A stretch of DNA of 46,777 nucleotides from Zemynaea arenosa (GCF_004614185.1 NZ_SPVF01000248.1:1-46777); one strand, 5' to 3'; numbered from the stretch's first letter, positions 32,631-41,132 are shown. Numbers and translations are program-made. The notes: a model not told the origin generated them from the sequence alone.

Positions 32631-34268
32631 TCAGCCGATCTTGCGGGCGGTGTTGATCACGTTGACGCCATTGAAGCGCGCCGTCGAGGAACCGTGCGAC
32701 ACGGTCGAGATCTGGCCTGGCTGGCCCTTCCCGTCGAAGAAGGAGCCGCCCATGCGCCAGTCGCGGTCATCGCAGACGGCGCTGCACGCATTCCAGAAGT
32801 CCTGGGTGTTGGACTGGTAGGCCACGTCTTCCAGCATGCCGGTGATCTTGCCGTTCTTGATTTCGTAGAACAGCTGGCCGCCGAACTGGAAGTTGTAGCG
32901 CTGCTGGTCGATCGAGAACGAGCCGTCGCCGACGATGTAGATGCCGTTCTTGACGTCCTTGACCAGTTCTTCCGGCGTGAGCTTCTTCTTGCCCGCCTTG
33001 AGCGAGATGTTGGGCATGCGCTGGAACTGGATGCTGCTCCAGGAATCGGCGTATGAGCAGCCGTGCGATTCCTTTTCGCCGATGATGTGGGCCTGGTCGC
33101 GCGTGGCCTGGTAGTTCACCAGTACGCCGTCCTTGATGATGTCCCAGGTCTTGCACTTGACGCCTTCGTCGTCGTAGCCGACCGCGCCGAGCGAACCCGG
33201 GATGGTCTTGTCGGCCTCGATGTTGACCAGCGGGGAGCCGTACTTGAACTTCTTCGACTGCCACTTATCGAGCGTGGCGAAGCTGGTGCCGGCGTAGTTG
33301 GCTTCGTAGCCGAGCACGCGGTCCAGCTCCGTCGGGTGGCCGACCGATTCGTGGATAGTGAGCCACAGGTGTTCCGGCGAGAGCACCAGGTCGTACTTGC
33401 CCGGCTGGACCGACTTGGCGGTCAGCTTTTCCTTGGCCTGCTTGCCCGCGGCGCGCGCGTCTTCCACCAAGTCGTAGGAGCCCTTGTACAGGGTCGTGAC
33501 GCCGCCGATGGCCTTGATCTTGTCCTGCGGACGCGCGTCGAGATATTCGTAGCCCATGCCCACCGGGGACGAGAGGCCGGAGCGCGAGCGGAATTTGCCG
33601 GTGGCCTTGTCGACCGCGGTGGCGGAGAGCGGCGCCCACAGGCGGTGGATGTCCTGGTCGATGTACGAACCATCGGTGGACGCAAAGTACTTTTGCTGGT
33701 TGACCTGGAAGAGCATGGACTGCATGAAGTTCGCGCCACCGTCCATGCCCGCCTTGTTGCCCGCGATGAGCAGCTCGGCCTTTTCCTTGATCGGCACCGC
33801 GCGCCAGTCCTTCTTGAACGGCGTGCGCCATGCGACTTCGCCCACACCCTTCACGGGCGCCAGCTGCACCGGCTCCGATTGCAGGCGCGCGTTGGCCTTG
33901 GCGATGGCCACGGCCTGGCGTGCGGCCGCTGCGACGGCGTCCGGGGTCATCTCATTGGTGGCGGCAAAACCGTAGGCGCCGTTGCACACCACGCGCACGC
34001 CGATGCCGGCGGACTCCGTATTGACCACGTTCTCCACGTTCAGGTCACGGGTGGTGATGTACTGGTTCAGATAGCGGCCAATGCGCACATCGCAGTAGCT
34101 GGCGCCGGCCTGGGTGGCCGCAGTGAGCGCGGTATCGGCGAGCGTCTTGCGGAATTTGGTGTCGACAGGCTTCAGCAGGTCCTCCGCTTCGACCGCGTGG
34201 CCAAAGACGGGAACCAGCATCGTCCCCAAGGCCAAACCACTGATGTTGAGAAAAGTACGGCGTTCCAT
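32631..34268 (-). CDS. TldD-family metallopeptidase, copy 2, with Tat signal; first gene of the operon
   Basis: The 545-residue product begins MERRTFLNISGLALGTMLVP, a Tat signal (ERRTFLN) with likely cleavage after HAVEA. The zinc motif HESVGH falls at His306-His311, the same position as in copy 1, and the cysteine segment ESHGCSYADSW is present. The strong Shine-Dalgarno AGGAG five bases before the ATG and the absence of any gene upstream in this direction mark it as first in the ten-gene operon. Both copies keep all catalytic residues, so neither looks decayed. Substrates are unknown; known TldD/E targets are unfolded peptides and RiPP precursors. Confidence 0.92.
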   Translation of the reverse strand: MERRTFLNISGLALGTMLVPVFGHAVEAEDLLKPVDTKFRKTLADTALTAATQAGASYCDVRIGRYLNQYITTRDLNVENVVNTESAGIGVRVVCNGAYGFAATNEMTPDAVAAAARQAVAIAKANARLQSEPVQLAPVKGVGEVAWRTPFKKDWRAVPIKEKAELLIAGNKAGMDGGANFMQSMLFQVNQQKYFASTDGSYIDQDIHRLWAPLSATAVDKATGKFRSRSGLSSPVGMGYEYLDARPQDKIKAIGGVTTLYKGSYDLVEDARAAGKQAKEKLTAKSVQPGKYDLVLSPEHLWLTIHESVGHPTELDRVLGYEANYAGTSFATLDKWQSKKFKYGSPLVNIEADKTIPGSLGAVGYDDEGVKCKTWDIIKDGVLVNYQATRDQAHIIGEKESHGCSYADSWSSIQFQRMPNISLKAGKKKLTPEELVKDVKNGIYIVGDGSFSIDQQRYNFQFGGQLFYEIKNGKITGMLEDVAYQSNTQDFWNACSAVCDDRDWRMGGSFFDGKGQPGQISTVSHGSSTARFNGVNVINTARKIG

Positions 34269-34333
34269 AGGATCTCCTGGGGGCGTGCGCGTGGGGCGCT
34301 TTTTTATATGGACGGGGTAACGAACCGGCGACC

Positions 34334-34362
34334 ATCATACGCAAAGAGTGGCAGGTTTGGAA
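34334..34362 (-). promoter_or_regulatory. Candidate promoter of the TldD/MoxR operon
   Basis: On the minus strand TTCCAA (34362-34357), 17 bp and TATGAT (34339-34334) lie about 65 bp before the first TldD ATG. The -10 is good and the -35 is moderate. The 256-bp spacer also serves the divergent methyltransferase gene. Confidence 0.35.
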
Positions 34363-34524
34363 CGAAGTCTTGATATGCATATGTGGCAGCGGATCGACAC
34401 CGGACCGACAGCGGATTTCGACGGGCCAGCCGCAAAAACCGGTCGGTTGAGCGCACGCATGCTTGACCGGGAGCGGGCTTCGTTTCATCATCCGCTGGCC
34501 TCAATAACGACAACGGAGAACTCC

Positions 34525-35316
34525 ATGAAACACCTGATCGCGGCCGCCCTGCTGGCCGTGGGCCTGACCGGGACCGTCCACGCGGCCGAAGACGCGGCAC
34601 TGAAGGCCGCCATCGCAGGCAGCCACCGCTCCGCCGCCAACGTGGCGCGCGACCAGTACCGCCACCCGTACGAGACCCTGACCTTCTTCGGCATCAAGCC
34701 GACCATGACGGTGGTGGAGCTGGTGCCGGAAGGCGGCTGGTACACCGAGATCCTGGCGCCCTACCTGCGCGAGCACGGCAAGCTGATTGGCTCGGGCCAG
34801 CCGTTCACCAACCGGTACGGCATGATCTTCCAGAAGAAGCTCGCGTCCAACCCGGCGGTCTACGACAAGGTGCAGGCCACGGTGTTCGACCCGCCGGCCA
34901 CCTACAACATCGCACCGCCCAACAGCGTGGACATGGTGCTCACCTTCCGCAACATGCATAACTGGGTGGAGCTGGGTGACGCCAACCTGCAGGCGGCCCT
35001 GAAGCACATTCACTCGGTGCTGAAACCAGGCGGCGTGTTCGGGCTGACGGACCATCGCCGCCCCGCTGCCATGCCGCAAGATGCGAAGGCCGAAAGCGGC
35101 TACCTGCACGAGGCCTGGGTGATCAAGCAGGTGGAAGCGGCGGGCTTCAAGCTGGTGGCCAAGTCCGAGATCAATGCGAATCCGAAGGACACCGCGAACC
35201 ATCCGCGCGGCGTATGGACGCTGCCGCCGTCTCTCGCGATGGGCGCGCAGGACCGCGAGAAGTACCAGGCGATCGGCGAGAGCGACCGCATGACGCTGAA
35301 GTTCGTGAAGCAGTGA
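34525..35316 (+). CDS. Exported SAM-dependent methyltransferase-like protein
   Basis: The 263-residue product has a clear Sec signal peptide (MKHLIAAALLAVGLTGTVHA, cleavage after residue 20) followed by a class I methyltransferase fold: motif I region TVVELVPEGGWYTEIL (62-77), a strand with DMVLTFRNMHNW and the SVLKPGGVFGLTDHR block. Motif I is VELVPEGGWYT where SAM-dependent enzymes usually have a GxGxG loop. Similar exported proteins are common in proteobacteria and mostly uncharacterised. GGAG lies seven bases before the ATG at 34525; the frame upstream is not needed. SAM is not expected in the periplasm, so the real role may not be methylation. Confidence 0.85.
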   Translation: MKHLIAAALLAVGLTGTVHAAEDAALKAAIAGSHRSAANVARDQYRHPYETLTFFGIKPTMTVVELVPEGGWYTEILAPYLREHGKLIGSGQPFTNRYGMIFQKKLASNPAVYDKVQATVFDPPATYNIAPPNSVDMVLTFRNMHNWVELGDANLQAALKHIHSVLKPGGVFGLTDHRRPAAMPQDAKAESGYLHEAWVIKQVEAAGFKLVAKSEINANPKDTANHPRGVWTLPPSLAMGAQDREKYQAIGESDRMTLKFVKQ

Positions 35317-35376
35317 GCCTGGCCGCCGGGCCGGTTGGCTTGCCAAACCTCCTTCTTTAACGCTGGCTTAACGGCC

Positions 35377-35413
35377 CATCGCATTGCCACCACCGTGACA
35401 TTGCGATGATTTT
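35377..35413 (+). terminator. Candidate intrinsic terminator after the methyltransferase gene
   Basis: CATCGCATTG (35377-35386) and CATTGCGATG (35399-35408) pair with one mismatch around a 12-base loop and are followed by ATTTT. The T-run is short (four), so termination may be weak. It lies 60 bp after the stop codon. Confidence 0.4.
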
Positions 35414-35465
35414 CCCGCTACGGCGGCGGTGTATAGTTGCCGGCGTTGCCAATTATTCGGACGCC

Positions 35466-37004
35466 ATGAACATCCCACGCACCGCTGCCGTATTTATTCT
35501 CGCCTTCTCCGCGCTGTCTGTCCTCCCCGCGCAGGCCGCGGCCACGGACCCGCAAACGGCCGGCGCGCCCGCCCTGCCCGCGCTCGAAAACTCCGTCGTC
35601 AAGATCTTCGCCACGCTGCGCCGTCCGGACATGTACCGGCCATGGGGCAAGGCCCAGCCGCTGGACGTGAGCGGCAGCGGTGTCGTCATCGAGGGCAACC
35701 GCATCCTCACCAACGCGCACGTGGTGGGCTATGCGAGCCAGGTGCAGGTGCAGCCCAACCAGTCCGGCGAAAAACTGTCCGCCACCGTGGAGGCGATCGC
35801 CCCGGGCATCGACCTGGCGATCCTGAAGCTGGAAGACGAAAGCTTCTTCAAGACCCATAAGCCCGCGCCGCGCTCCAGCGCTTTGCCGGAGGTGCGCGAT
35901 GCGGTGTTCGCGTACGGCTACCCGACTGGCGGCACGTCGCTGTCGATCACCAAGGGCATCGTCTCGCGCATCGAGTTCGTGCCCTACTCGCATGCGACGG
36001 CGGGCCTGCGCGTGCAGATCGACGCGGCCATCAACCACGGCAACTCGGGCGGGCCGGTGGTCTCCAACGACAAGATGATCGGCCTCGCGTTCTCGGGGGC
36101 GGCCAACACCCAGAACATCGGCTACATCATTCCCAACGAGGAGATCGAGCTGTTCCTGCACGATATCCGCGATGGGCACTACGACGGGAAGGTGTACTTC
36201 CTGGAGGACGTGCAGACCATGGAGAACCCGGCGCTGCGCGATTACCTCAAGCTGGACAAGGGTGTCGAGGGCGCGGTGGTGAACCATCCGTACTCGGACG
36301 ATCCTTCGTATCCGATCAAGGAATGGGACGTCATCACCCGCATCGGTGACGCGCCGGTGGACAGCGAAGGCATGGTCCGCGTGAATCCGAACCTGCGGGT
36401 GCGTTTTACCTACAAGGTGCAGCAGCTGGCCAGGGATGGCAAGGTGCCGCTGACGATCATCCGCAATGGGAAGGCGATGACGGTGAATGCGCCGGTGTAC
36501 GCCAAGCGTCCGCGCCTGCTGGACAGCCTGAATGGCTCGTATCCGTCCTACTTCGTGTATGGTCCGGTCGTGTTCACGCGCGGGACCACCGAGTTCCTGG
36601 GCGGGATCGCCGGGAACGCGGTCGCGCTGATCAACAACGCCGCCACCGGCAACCCGATGCTGCTGCACATGGGGGACAAGCCGACGGCGGAGCAGGAGGA
36701 GCTGGTCGTCATCGCGGCGCCGTTCTTCACCCACAAGAGCATCACGGGCTACAGCAACCGTCAGGGCGCGGTGCTCAAGTCGGTCAATGGGGTGCCGGTG
36801 AAGAGCCTCAAGCACCTGGTGGCGTTGCTGCGCGACTCCAAGGACGACCTGTTGCAGCTGCGCTTCCATTCGCGGCCGGACGAGACAATTGTCCTCAAGC
36901 GCAAGGACGTGGTGGCCGCCACCGACACCATCCTCGCCGACAACGGCATCCGCTTCCAGGGCTCGCCGGACATGATGGAAGTTTGGGAAGGCAAGGCGAA
37001 ATGA
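35466..37004 (+). CDS. Deg/HtrA-type periplasmic serine protease with PDZ-like domains
   Basis: The 512-residue product has a signal peptide (cleavage near PAQAAA, residue 26) and a chymotrypsin-fold protease domain with the triad His85 (TNAHVVG), Asp116 (GIDLAIL) and Ser194 (NHGNSGGPV). PDZ-like sequence follows (VVNHPYSDDPSYPIKEWDVI) and a second PDZ-like region near 430-490 (GAVLKSVNGVPVKSLKHL). This order and length fit the larger Deg proteases, close to plant Deg7/9-like forms, rather than DegP itself. It would act in periplasmic protein quality control or regulated cleavage. The ATG at 35466 starts the signal peptide; the frame opening at 35406 is rejected. A TATAGT box lies about 30 bp upstream. 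Confidence 0.88.
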   Translation: MNIPRTAAVFILAFSALSVLPAQAAATDPQTAGAPALPALENSVVKIFATLRRPDMYRPWGKAQPLDVSGSGVVIEGNRILTNAHVVGYASQVQVQPNQSGEKLSATVEAIAPGIDLAILKLEDESFFKTHKPAPRSSALPEVRDAVFAYGYPTGGTSLSITKGIVSRIEFVPYSHATAGLRVQIDAAINHGNSGGPVVSNDKMIGLAFSGAANTQNIGYIIPNEEIELFLHDIRDGHYDGKVYFLEDVQTMENPALRDYLKLDKGVEGAVVNHPYSDDPSYPIKEWDVITRIGDAPVDSEGMVRVNPNLRVRFTYKVQQLARDGKVPLTIIRNGKAMTVNAPVYAKRPRLLDSLNGSYPSYFVYGPVVFTRGTTEFLGGIAGNAVALINNAATGNPMLLHMGDKPTAEQEELVVIAAPFFTHKSITGYSNRQGAVLKSVNGVPVKSLKHLVALLRDSKDDLLQLRFHSRPDETIVLKRKDVVAATDTILADNGIRFQGSPDMMEVWEGKAK

Positions 37005-37038
37005 CGTTGGCTGCGGCCACTACCAGGACAAGGAGCGG

Positions 37039-37437
37039 ATGATGGAAGCGAAAGGCCACTTCGAAATCAAGATGGCGCCGGAGGCGATCAGCGCCACGGC
37101 AGCGGACAGCGGCATCGGCCGCATGTCGCTCGACAAGCAGTACCACGGCGACATCGAAGGCCATAGCACCGGTGAGATGCTCGGCTATCGCAACATGGCG
37201 CTCGGCGCCGGCGGCTATGTCGCGATGGAGACTGTGCACGGCACGCTGGGTGGCCGCGCGGGCAGCTTCACGCTGCAGCACAGCTCCACGATGGATGCCG
37301 GCGTTGGCACCCAGTCCATCCAGGTCGTCCCCGGCTCCGGCAGCGGCGCCCTGGCCGGCCTGACCGGCCAGCTCCTGATCATCCAGGCCGACGGCCGCCA
37401 TACCTACGAGTTCACCTACACCCTCCCGAATGCCTGA
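37039..37437 (+). CDS. DUF3224 domain-containing protein
   Basis: The 132-residue product matches the DUF3224 family in length and pattern: EAKGHFEIKMAPEAI at the start, MSLDKQYHGDIEGHSTGEML in the middle, and HTYEFTYTLP at the end. The predicted fold is a small beta-barrel (allene-oxide-cyclase-like), and the function is unknown. GGAG lies six bases before the ATGATG start, and the gap to the protease gene is 34 bp, so it may be cotranscribed with it. No signal peptide is seen. Confidence 0.8.
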   Translation: MMEAKGHFEIKMAPEAISATAADSGIGRMSLDKQYHGDIEGHSTGEMLGYRNMALGAGGYVAMETVHGTLGGRAGSFTLQHSSTMDAGVGTQSIQVVPGSGSGALAGLTGQLLIIQADGRHTYEFTYTLPNA

Positions 37438-37448
37438 GCCCGGTGGAT

Positions 37449-37590
37449 AACTTCCCCCACCGGGGTCAGGCGTGGCCTTCATAGACAAGCCCTGGCACCC
37501 GCCCGAATTTCGCCCATCAATTCAAGGGCTTGCGCGGTGATGTTCTGATAACTTTCCGAAACGCCGAGGCCTGACCCCTGTGGAGAAGTT
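37449..37590. repeat. REP/MITE-like element with nested inverted repeats
   Basis: The ends AACTTCCCCCACCGGGGTCAG.. (37449-37471) and ..CTGACCCCTGTGGAGAAGTT (37569-37590) are inverted repeats of 22-23 bp with a one-base gap and a few mismatches. Inside lies a second perfect dyad, CAAGCCCT (37486-37493) / AGGGCTTG (37525-37532). The whole 142-bp element fills the spacer between the DUF3224 gene and the convergent hydrolase. No target duplication was found. It could be a REPIN, a MITE or a bidirectional terminator. Confidence 0.65.
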
Positions 37591-37634
37591 TGTGTCGCGG
37601 GGGCGGCGCGGCGTGACATGCCGGCCGCCTGGGA

Positions 37635-39260
37635 TTACTTGGCCGCGGCCTTCTTGACCGGGGTGAAGGTGAGGTCCTGGAAGTCGTAGCTGAAGTCCGT
37701 CTCGGCCGAAATCGGGGCCATCTTCATGCGCTCAATGGTGCCGTCCGGGTTCAGCGAGAAGGTCACGTAGGCGTCGGCGTTGAAGTTGCGCTCCTTCCAG
37801 CGCACGATGAAAGTGTCGTACTGGAAGTGCTCCAGCTCCCCCACCAGGTCCGGCGTGCGCGAGAACGTCATCACGTTCTTGCTGCCCATCTGCTTGATGG
37901 TGACCGTGCCGTACCACGGGTCCTCATAGTCGCCGTAATAGGAGGCCATCGGCAGTGCCGGCGCCGACTTGGCGGCGCGCGTGGCGCCTTCCTTCTTCAG
38001 TTTCGCCAGCTCCTTCTCGTGCGCTTCCTTCTCGACGTCCGCCATCAGCTTGATCCAGTCGGTCGGGGCGACGTTGAGGTACTGGTCGAGAATGCGGTAC
38101 GACAGCGCCGTCATCGAGGAGCTGTTCTCGGCATTGGTGAAGATCGCGATGCCCAGCTTCTCTTCCGGCACCAGCACGATGCGCGAGTAGAAGCCCTGCA
38201 GCGCGCCGCCGTGCATGGCCAGCTTGCGACCCTGGTAGTCGCGCAGCTGGAAGCCCAGGCCATAAGCCGAGAAGTTGGCGCGCGTCTTGGCCAGCGCGGG
38301 CTTGGGCTCTGAAATGCGGATCGGGGTCTGCTCGGCCCACATTTCGCGGCTCTGCTTTTCGCTGAACAGGCGCTGGTCCGAATCGGGCAGCTTGCCTTGC
38401 GCGAGCAGGAGGTTCATCCACTTGGCGATGTCCTCGGCGCTGGTGTTGATGCCGACCGCGCCGACCGCGTTCGATACCGGCATCTGCTTCACCAGCGTGA
38501 TCTTCTCGCCGACCTTGGAGTGCGCGCCCGCCACATTGGCAATGCCCGCGTTTTCGGCCAGGCTGGTGGTGGTGTGATTCATACCCAGCGGCTTGAGGAT
38601 CTGCGCGCGCACCGCGTCGCCCCAGGTGCTGCCGTACTTCTGCGCGATGATCTTGCCGGCCACGATGTAGAGCAGGTTGTCGTAGGCGTAGGCGCTGCGG
38701 AAGCTGGTGGCGGGCTTGATGAAGCGGAGCCGGTGGATGATCTCGTCCGAGGTGAAGGTAGTCGTGGGCCACCACATCAGGTCACCGGCGCCGAGACCCA
38801 GGCCGCTGCGGTGGACCAGCAGGTCGCGCACCGTCATCTCGTGAGTCACGTAAGCGTCATACATCTGGAAGTCCGGCAGGTGCTTGGTCACGGGGTCGTC
38901 CCAGGCCAGCTTGCCCTCGTCCACCAAATGCGCCAGCATGGCCGCGGTGAAGGCCTTGGAGTTGGACGCGATCTCGAACAGCGTCTGGCCGTCCACCGGC
39001 GCCGGGTCGCCCAGCTTGCGCACGCCAAAGCCGCGCGCGGCGATCACCTTGCCGTCCTTGACGATGGCGATCGCCATGCCGGGCACGTCGAAGGTGCGCA
39101 TGGCGCGCAGGGTGTCGGCTTCCAGGTCGTAGGCCGGGACGGCGGCTGCGGCAGCGGGTGCCGCTGCGGTGTCGCGCGCGTGCAGCGGTGCGGCGGTGCC
39201 AAAGGCCAGCAGCAGCGCTGCGGCGAGAGTCAGAACGGGGGTCTTGATTCGGGTCTGCAT
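37635..39260 (-). CDS. Serine hydrolase, class C beta-lactamase/DD-peptidase family
   Basis: The 541-residue exported protein has a signal peptide (about 1-28, ending LHARD), a Pro/Ala-rich linker, and a beta-lactamase-fold domain with the catalytic SxxK motif as Ser99-Asn-Ser-Lys102 (EIASNSKAFTA) and YxN as Tyr193-Asp-Asn195. A C-terminal domain of about 150 residues follows (YYGDYEDPWYGTVTIKQMGS), a DUF3471-like lipocalin-type extension. It may hydrolyse peptides or esters, not antibiotics. The ATG follows AAGGA. It starts 18 bp after the M1 aminopeptidase stop, so both are one operon and may act together on peptides. Confidence 0.88.
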   Translation of the reverse strand: MQTRIKTPVLTLAAALLLAFGTAAPLHARDTAAAPAAAAAVPAYDLEADTLRAMRTFDVPGMAIAIVKDGKVIAARGFGVRKLGDPAPVDGQTLFEIASNSKAFTAAMLAHLVDEGKLAWDDPVTKHLPDFQMYDAYVTHEMTVRDLLVHRSGLGLGAGDLMWWPTTTFTSDEIIHRLRFIKPATSFRSAYAYDNLLYIVAGKIIAQKYGSTWGDAVRAQILKPLGMNHTTTSLAENAGIANVAGAHSKVGEKITLVKQMPVSNAVGAVGINTSAEDIAKWMNLLLAQGKLPDSDQRLFSEKQSREMWAEQTPIRISEPKPALAKTRANFSAYGLGFQLRDYQGRKLAMHGGALQGFYSRIVLVPEEKLGIAIFTNAENSSSMTALSYRILDQYLNVAPTDWIKLMADVEKEAHEKELAKLKKEGATRAAKSAPALPMASYYGDYEDPWYGTVTIKQMGSKNVMTFSRTPDLVGELEHFQYDTFIVRWKERNFNADAYVTFSLNPDGTIERMKMAPISAETDFSYDFQDLTFTPVKKAAAK

Positions 39261-39278
39261 GTCGGTGTCGGTCCTTGT

Positions 39279-41132
39279 TTACTTCTTGGCCATCTGCTTG
39301 TCGACGCTCTTCTGCGTCTCGGGGTGGTAATGCGGGCGGGCTTTCTCGTACACGGCGCGGGCCCAGGCGGCGTGCTGCGGGTTCTTGAGCAGCGCGGCAT
39401 ACAGCGGCACCACGAACTTCTGGCGGCCGACGCGCATCAGGAAGGATTCCAGCGGCGGGCGCACGGCGTCGTAGCCGGCGTGGATGGCGGCGCGGTAGAA
39501 GCGAAAGGCCACTTCGTCGTTGCGCGTCTTGCCCAGGCCGAAGGCGGCATCCAGCTCCTGGAGCTGCGCGCGGGTCACCTTCTCGTCGACGTCGTTCAGG
39601 AATTTCATCCACTCGGCGGCGGACCACTTGGCCGTGTCGAGCTTCGCGGTGCTCACGCTGCCCTTGAGCCAGGCCTCGCGGGTGGCGTCCAGCGCGGCGA
39701 GACGCGGGGACACGGCGCGCTGCGCGCTGGCCGGGATACCGGGGCCATACAGCCACTGGTTCAGTTCCGCCTCGGTGAGCAGGTTCGGGTGCTGTGCCAG
39801 GAGGTTCTTGCGCAGGTAGTCGACAAACTGCTCGGTGGTCACGCTCTGGAACGCGTGCTGGTCGAACCAGCCGCGCAGGAACGGGTCGAACACGGCGCGG
39901 CCGGCGCGCTGCTCCAGCGTGCGCAGGAACCACGCTCCTTTCGGGTAGGCCAGGCCGTCGTCGGTGTAGCTGGCGTTGGAGGTGTCCGGGTCGCGCGTGA
40001 TCAGGGCCTGTTTGGCGGCCGGGATGTCGGCCAGCGACGCCAGTGCTTCTTCCTGCTCCAGCTGCAGGTTCATGGTCGCGAAATCTTCTCCGTACAGCAC
40101 CTCGATGATGCGGGTGGTGACGTAGGTAGTGAAGCCCTCGTTGAGCCACCAGTGCTTCCACGAGGCGTTGGTCACCAGGTTGCCGGACCAGCTGTGCGCC
40201 AGCTCGTGCGCGATCAGGTCCACCAGGCTGCGGTCGCCCGCGATCATGGTCGGCGTGGCGAAGGTCATGCGCGGGTTTTCCATGCCGCCGATCGGGAATG
40301 ACGGCGGCGCGATCATCACGTCATACCTGCCCCACCGGTATGGGCCGTACAGGGATTCGGCCGCGGCCACCATCTTCTCGGTGTCCGCCAGTTCGTAGGC
40401 GGCGTCCTTGATGCGCAGCGGTTCGGCGTAGACGGCGGTGCGGCTGCCCAGCGTGGCCACATCCAGTTCGCCGATGCCGATGGCCAGCATGTACGAGGCC
40501 ACGGGCTGCGGCATGCGGAAGTCCCAGCCCTTGGCGCCGGTGGCCTTGGGGTCGTTCTCGGCGCTCATCACCACGCGCAGGCCCGGCGGCGCGTCGATGT
40601 GCGCGGAGTATGTGAAGCGAACGGCGGGCGTGTCCTGCAGCGGCACCCAGGAGCGGGCGTCGATGGTCTCGGACTGGCTGAACATGAAGGGGCGCTTGCC
40701 GGACATGGTCTGCGCGGGCGTGAGCCATTGCAGAGCGGCGGCGGTGGGTGCGGTACTGTAGTGGATGCGGACCTTGCGCGGCTGCTTGGGCAAGGCTATG
40801 TGCAGGGCGCTGCCCTTCTCCTTGTCGGCGGCATCGAGCTTGTACTCGGCGGTGTGCCATGCGCCCTTGCCGTCGAGCGCTTCGATCTTCGTGATCGCCA
40901 GGTCGCGCGTGTCGAGATCGAGCACGGTGGCCTTCGGGTCCAGCCACTGGAGCGCCAGTTCGGCATAGCCGTCCAGCGTCTTGCGGTCGAAGTCCGCCTT
41001 CAGCTTGAGCTGGATGTCGGTCTGCCGGACCTGGTCGTAATGCGAGTAGGAGAGCGGGTCGAGCGCGTGGGCCTGGCCGGCCACCACGAACAGCGCGCAT
41101 GCTGCGATGCGCAAGGGGATGGGCGTTTTCAT
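39279..41132 (-). CDS. M1-family metallopeptidase (exported aminopeptidase)
   Basis: The 617-residue product starts with a signal peptide (MKTPIPLRIAACALFVVAGQ, cleavage after AHA) and has the M1 layout: N-terminal beta domain, the exopeptidase signature GGMEN (282-286), zinc motif HELAH (309-313), and the third ligand Glu332 in NEGFTTY. The C-terminal helical domain resembles leukotriene-A4-hydrolase-type aminopeptidases. It removes N-terminal amino acids from peptides in the periplasm. The frame opens at 41222, but that part does not look like a signal peptide, so the ATG at 41132 is chosen. It is the first gene of an operon with the serine hydrolase. Confidence 0.9.
   Translation of the reverse strand: MKTPIPLRIAACALFVVAGQAHALDPLSYSHYDQVRQTDIQLKLKADFDRKTLDGYAELALQWLDPKATVLDLDTRDLAITKIEALDGKGAWHTAEYKLDAADKEKGSALHIALPKQPRKVRIHYSTAPTAAALQWLTPAQTMSGKRPFMFSQSETIDARSWVPLQDTPAVRFTYSAHIDAPPGLRVVMSAENDPKATGAKGWDFRMPQPVASYMLAIGIGELDVATLGSRTAVYAEPLRIKDAAYELADTEKMVAAAESLYGPYRWGRYDVMIAPPSFPIGGMENPRMTFATPTMIAGDRSLVDLIAHELAHSWSGNLVTNASWKHWWLNEGFTTYVTTRIIEVLYGEDFATMNLQLEQEEALASLADIPAAKQALITRDPDTSNASYTDDGLAYPKGAWFLRTLEQRAGRAVFDPFLRGWFDQHAFQSVTTEQFVDYLRKNLLAQHPNLLTEAELNQWLYGPGIPASAQRAVSPRLAALDATREAWLKGSVSTAKLDTAKWSAAEWMKFLNDVDEKVTRAQLQELDAAFGLGKTRNDEVAFRFYRAAIHAGYDAVRPPLESFLMRVGRQKFVVPLYAALLKNPQHAAWARAVYEKARPHYHPETQKSVDKQMAKK

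Larger units (their letters stand above)
28283..34268. repeat. Tandem duplication of a TldD-TldE gene pair (two ~3.0-kb units)
   Basis: Unit 1 is 28283-31267 (2985 bp) and unit 2 is 31267-34268 (3002 bp). Each holds a 545-residue TldD and a 444/445-residue TldE in the same order. DNA at equal places matches closely, for example the TldE 3' ends near 28290-28340 and 31270-31320. Confidence 0.9.

Noticed and set aside
28283-34268. RiPP biosynthetic cluster around TldD/TldE
   Set aside because: No short precursor gene, cyclodehydratase, YcaO or radical-SAM enzyme is seen nearby, and the TldD proteins have export signals.
37635-39260. Acquired beta-lactamase resistance gene
   Set aside because: It has SxxK and YxN but also a long C-terminal extension typical of general serine hydrolases, and sits in a peptidase operon.
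38397-40301. 634-codon plus-strand frame opposite the serine hydrolase and M1 peptidase
   Set aside because: It crosses the boundary of two well-supported genes and shows no protein family features.
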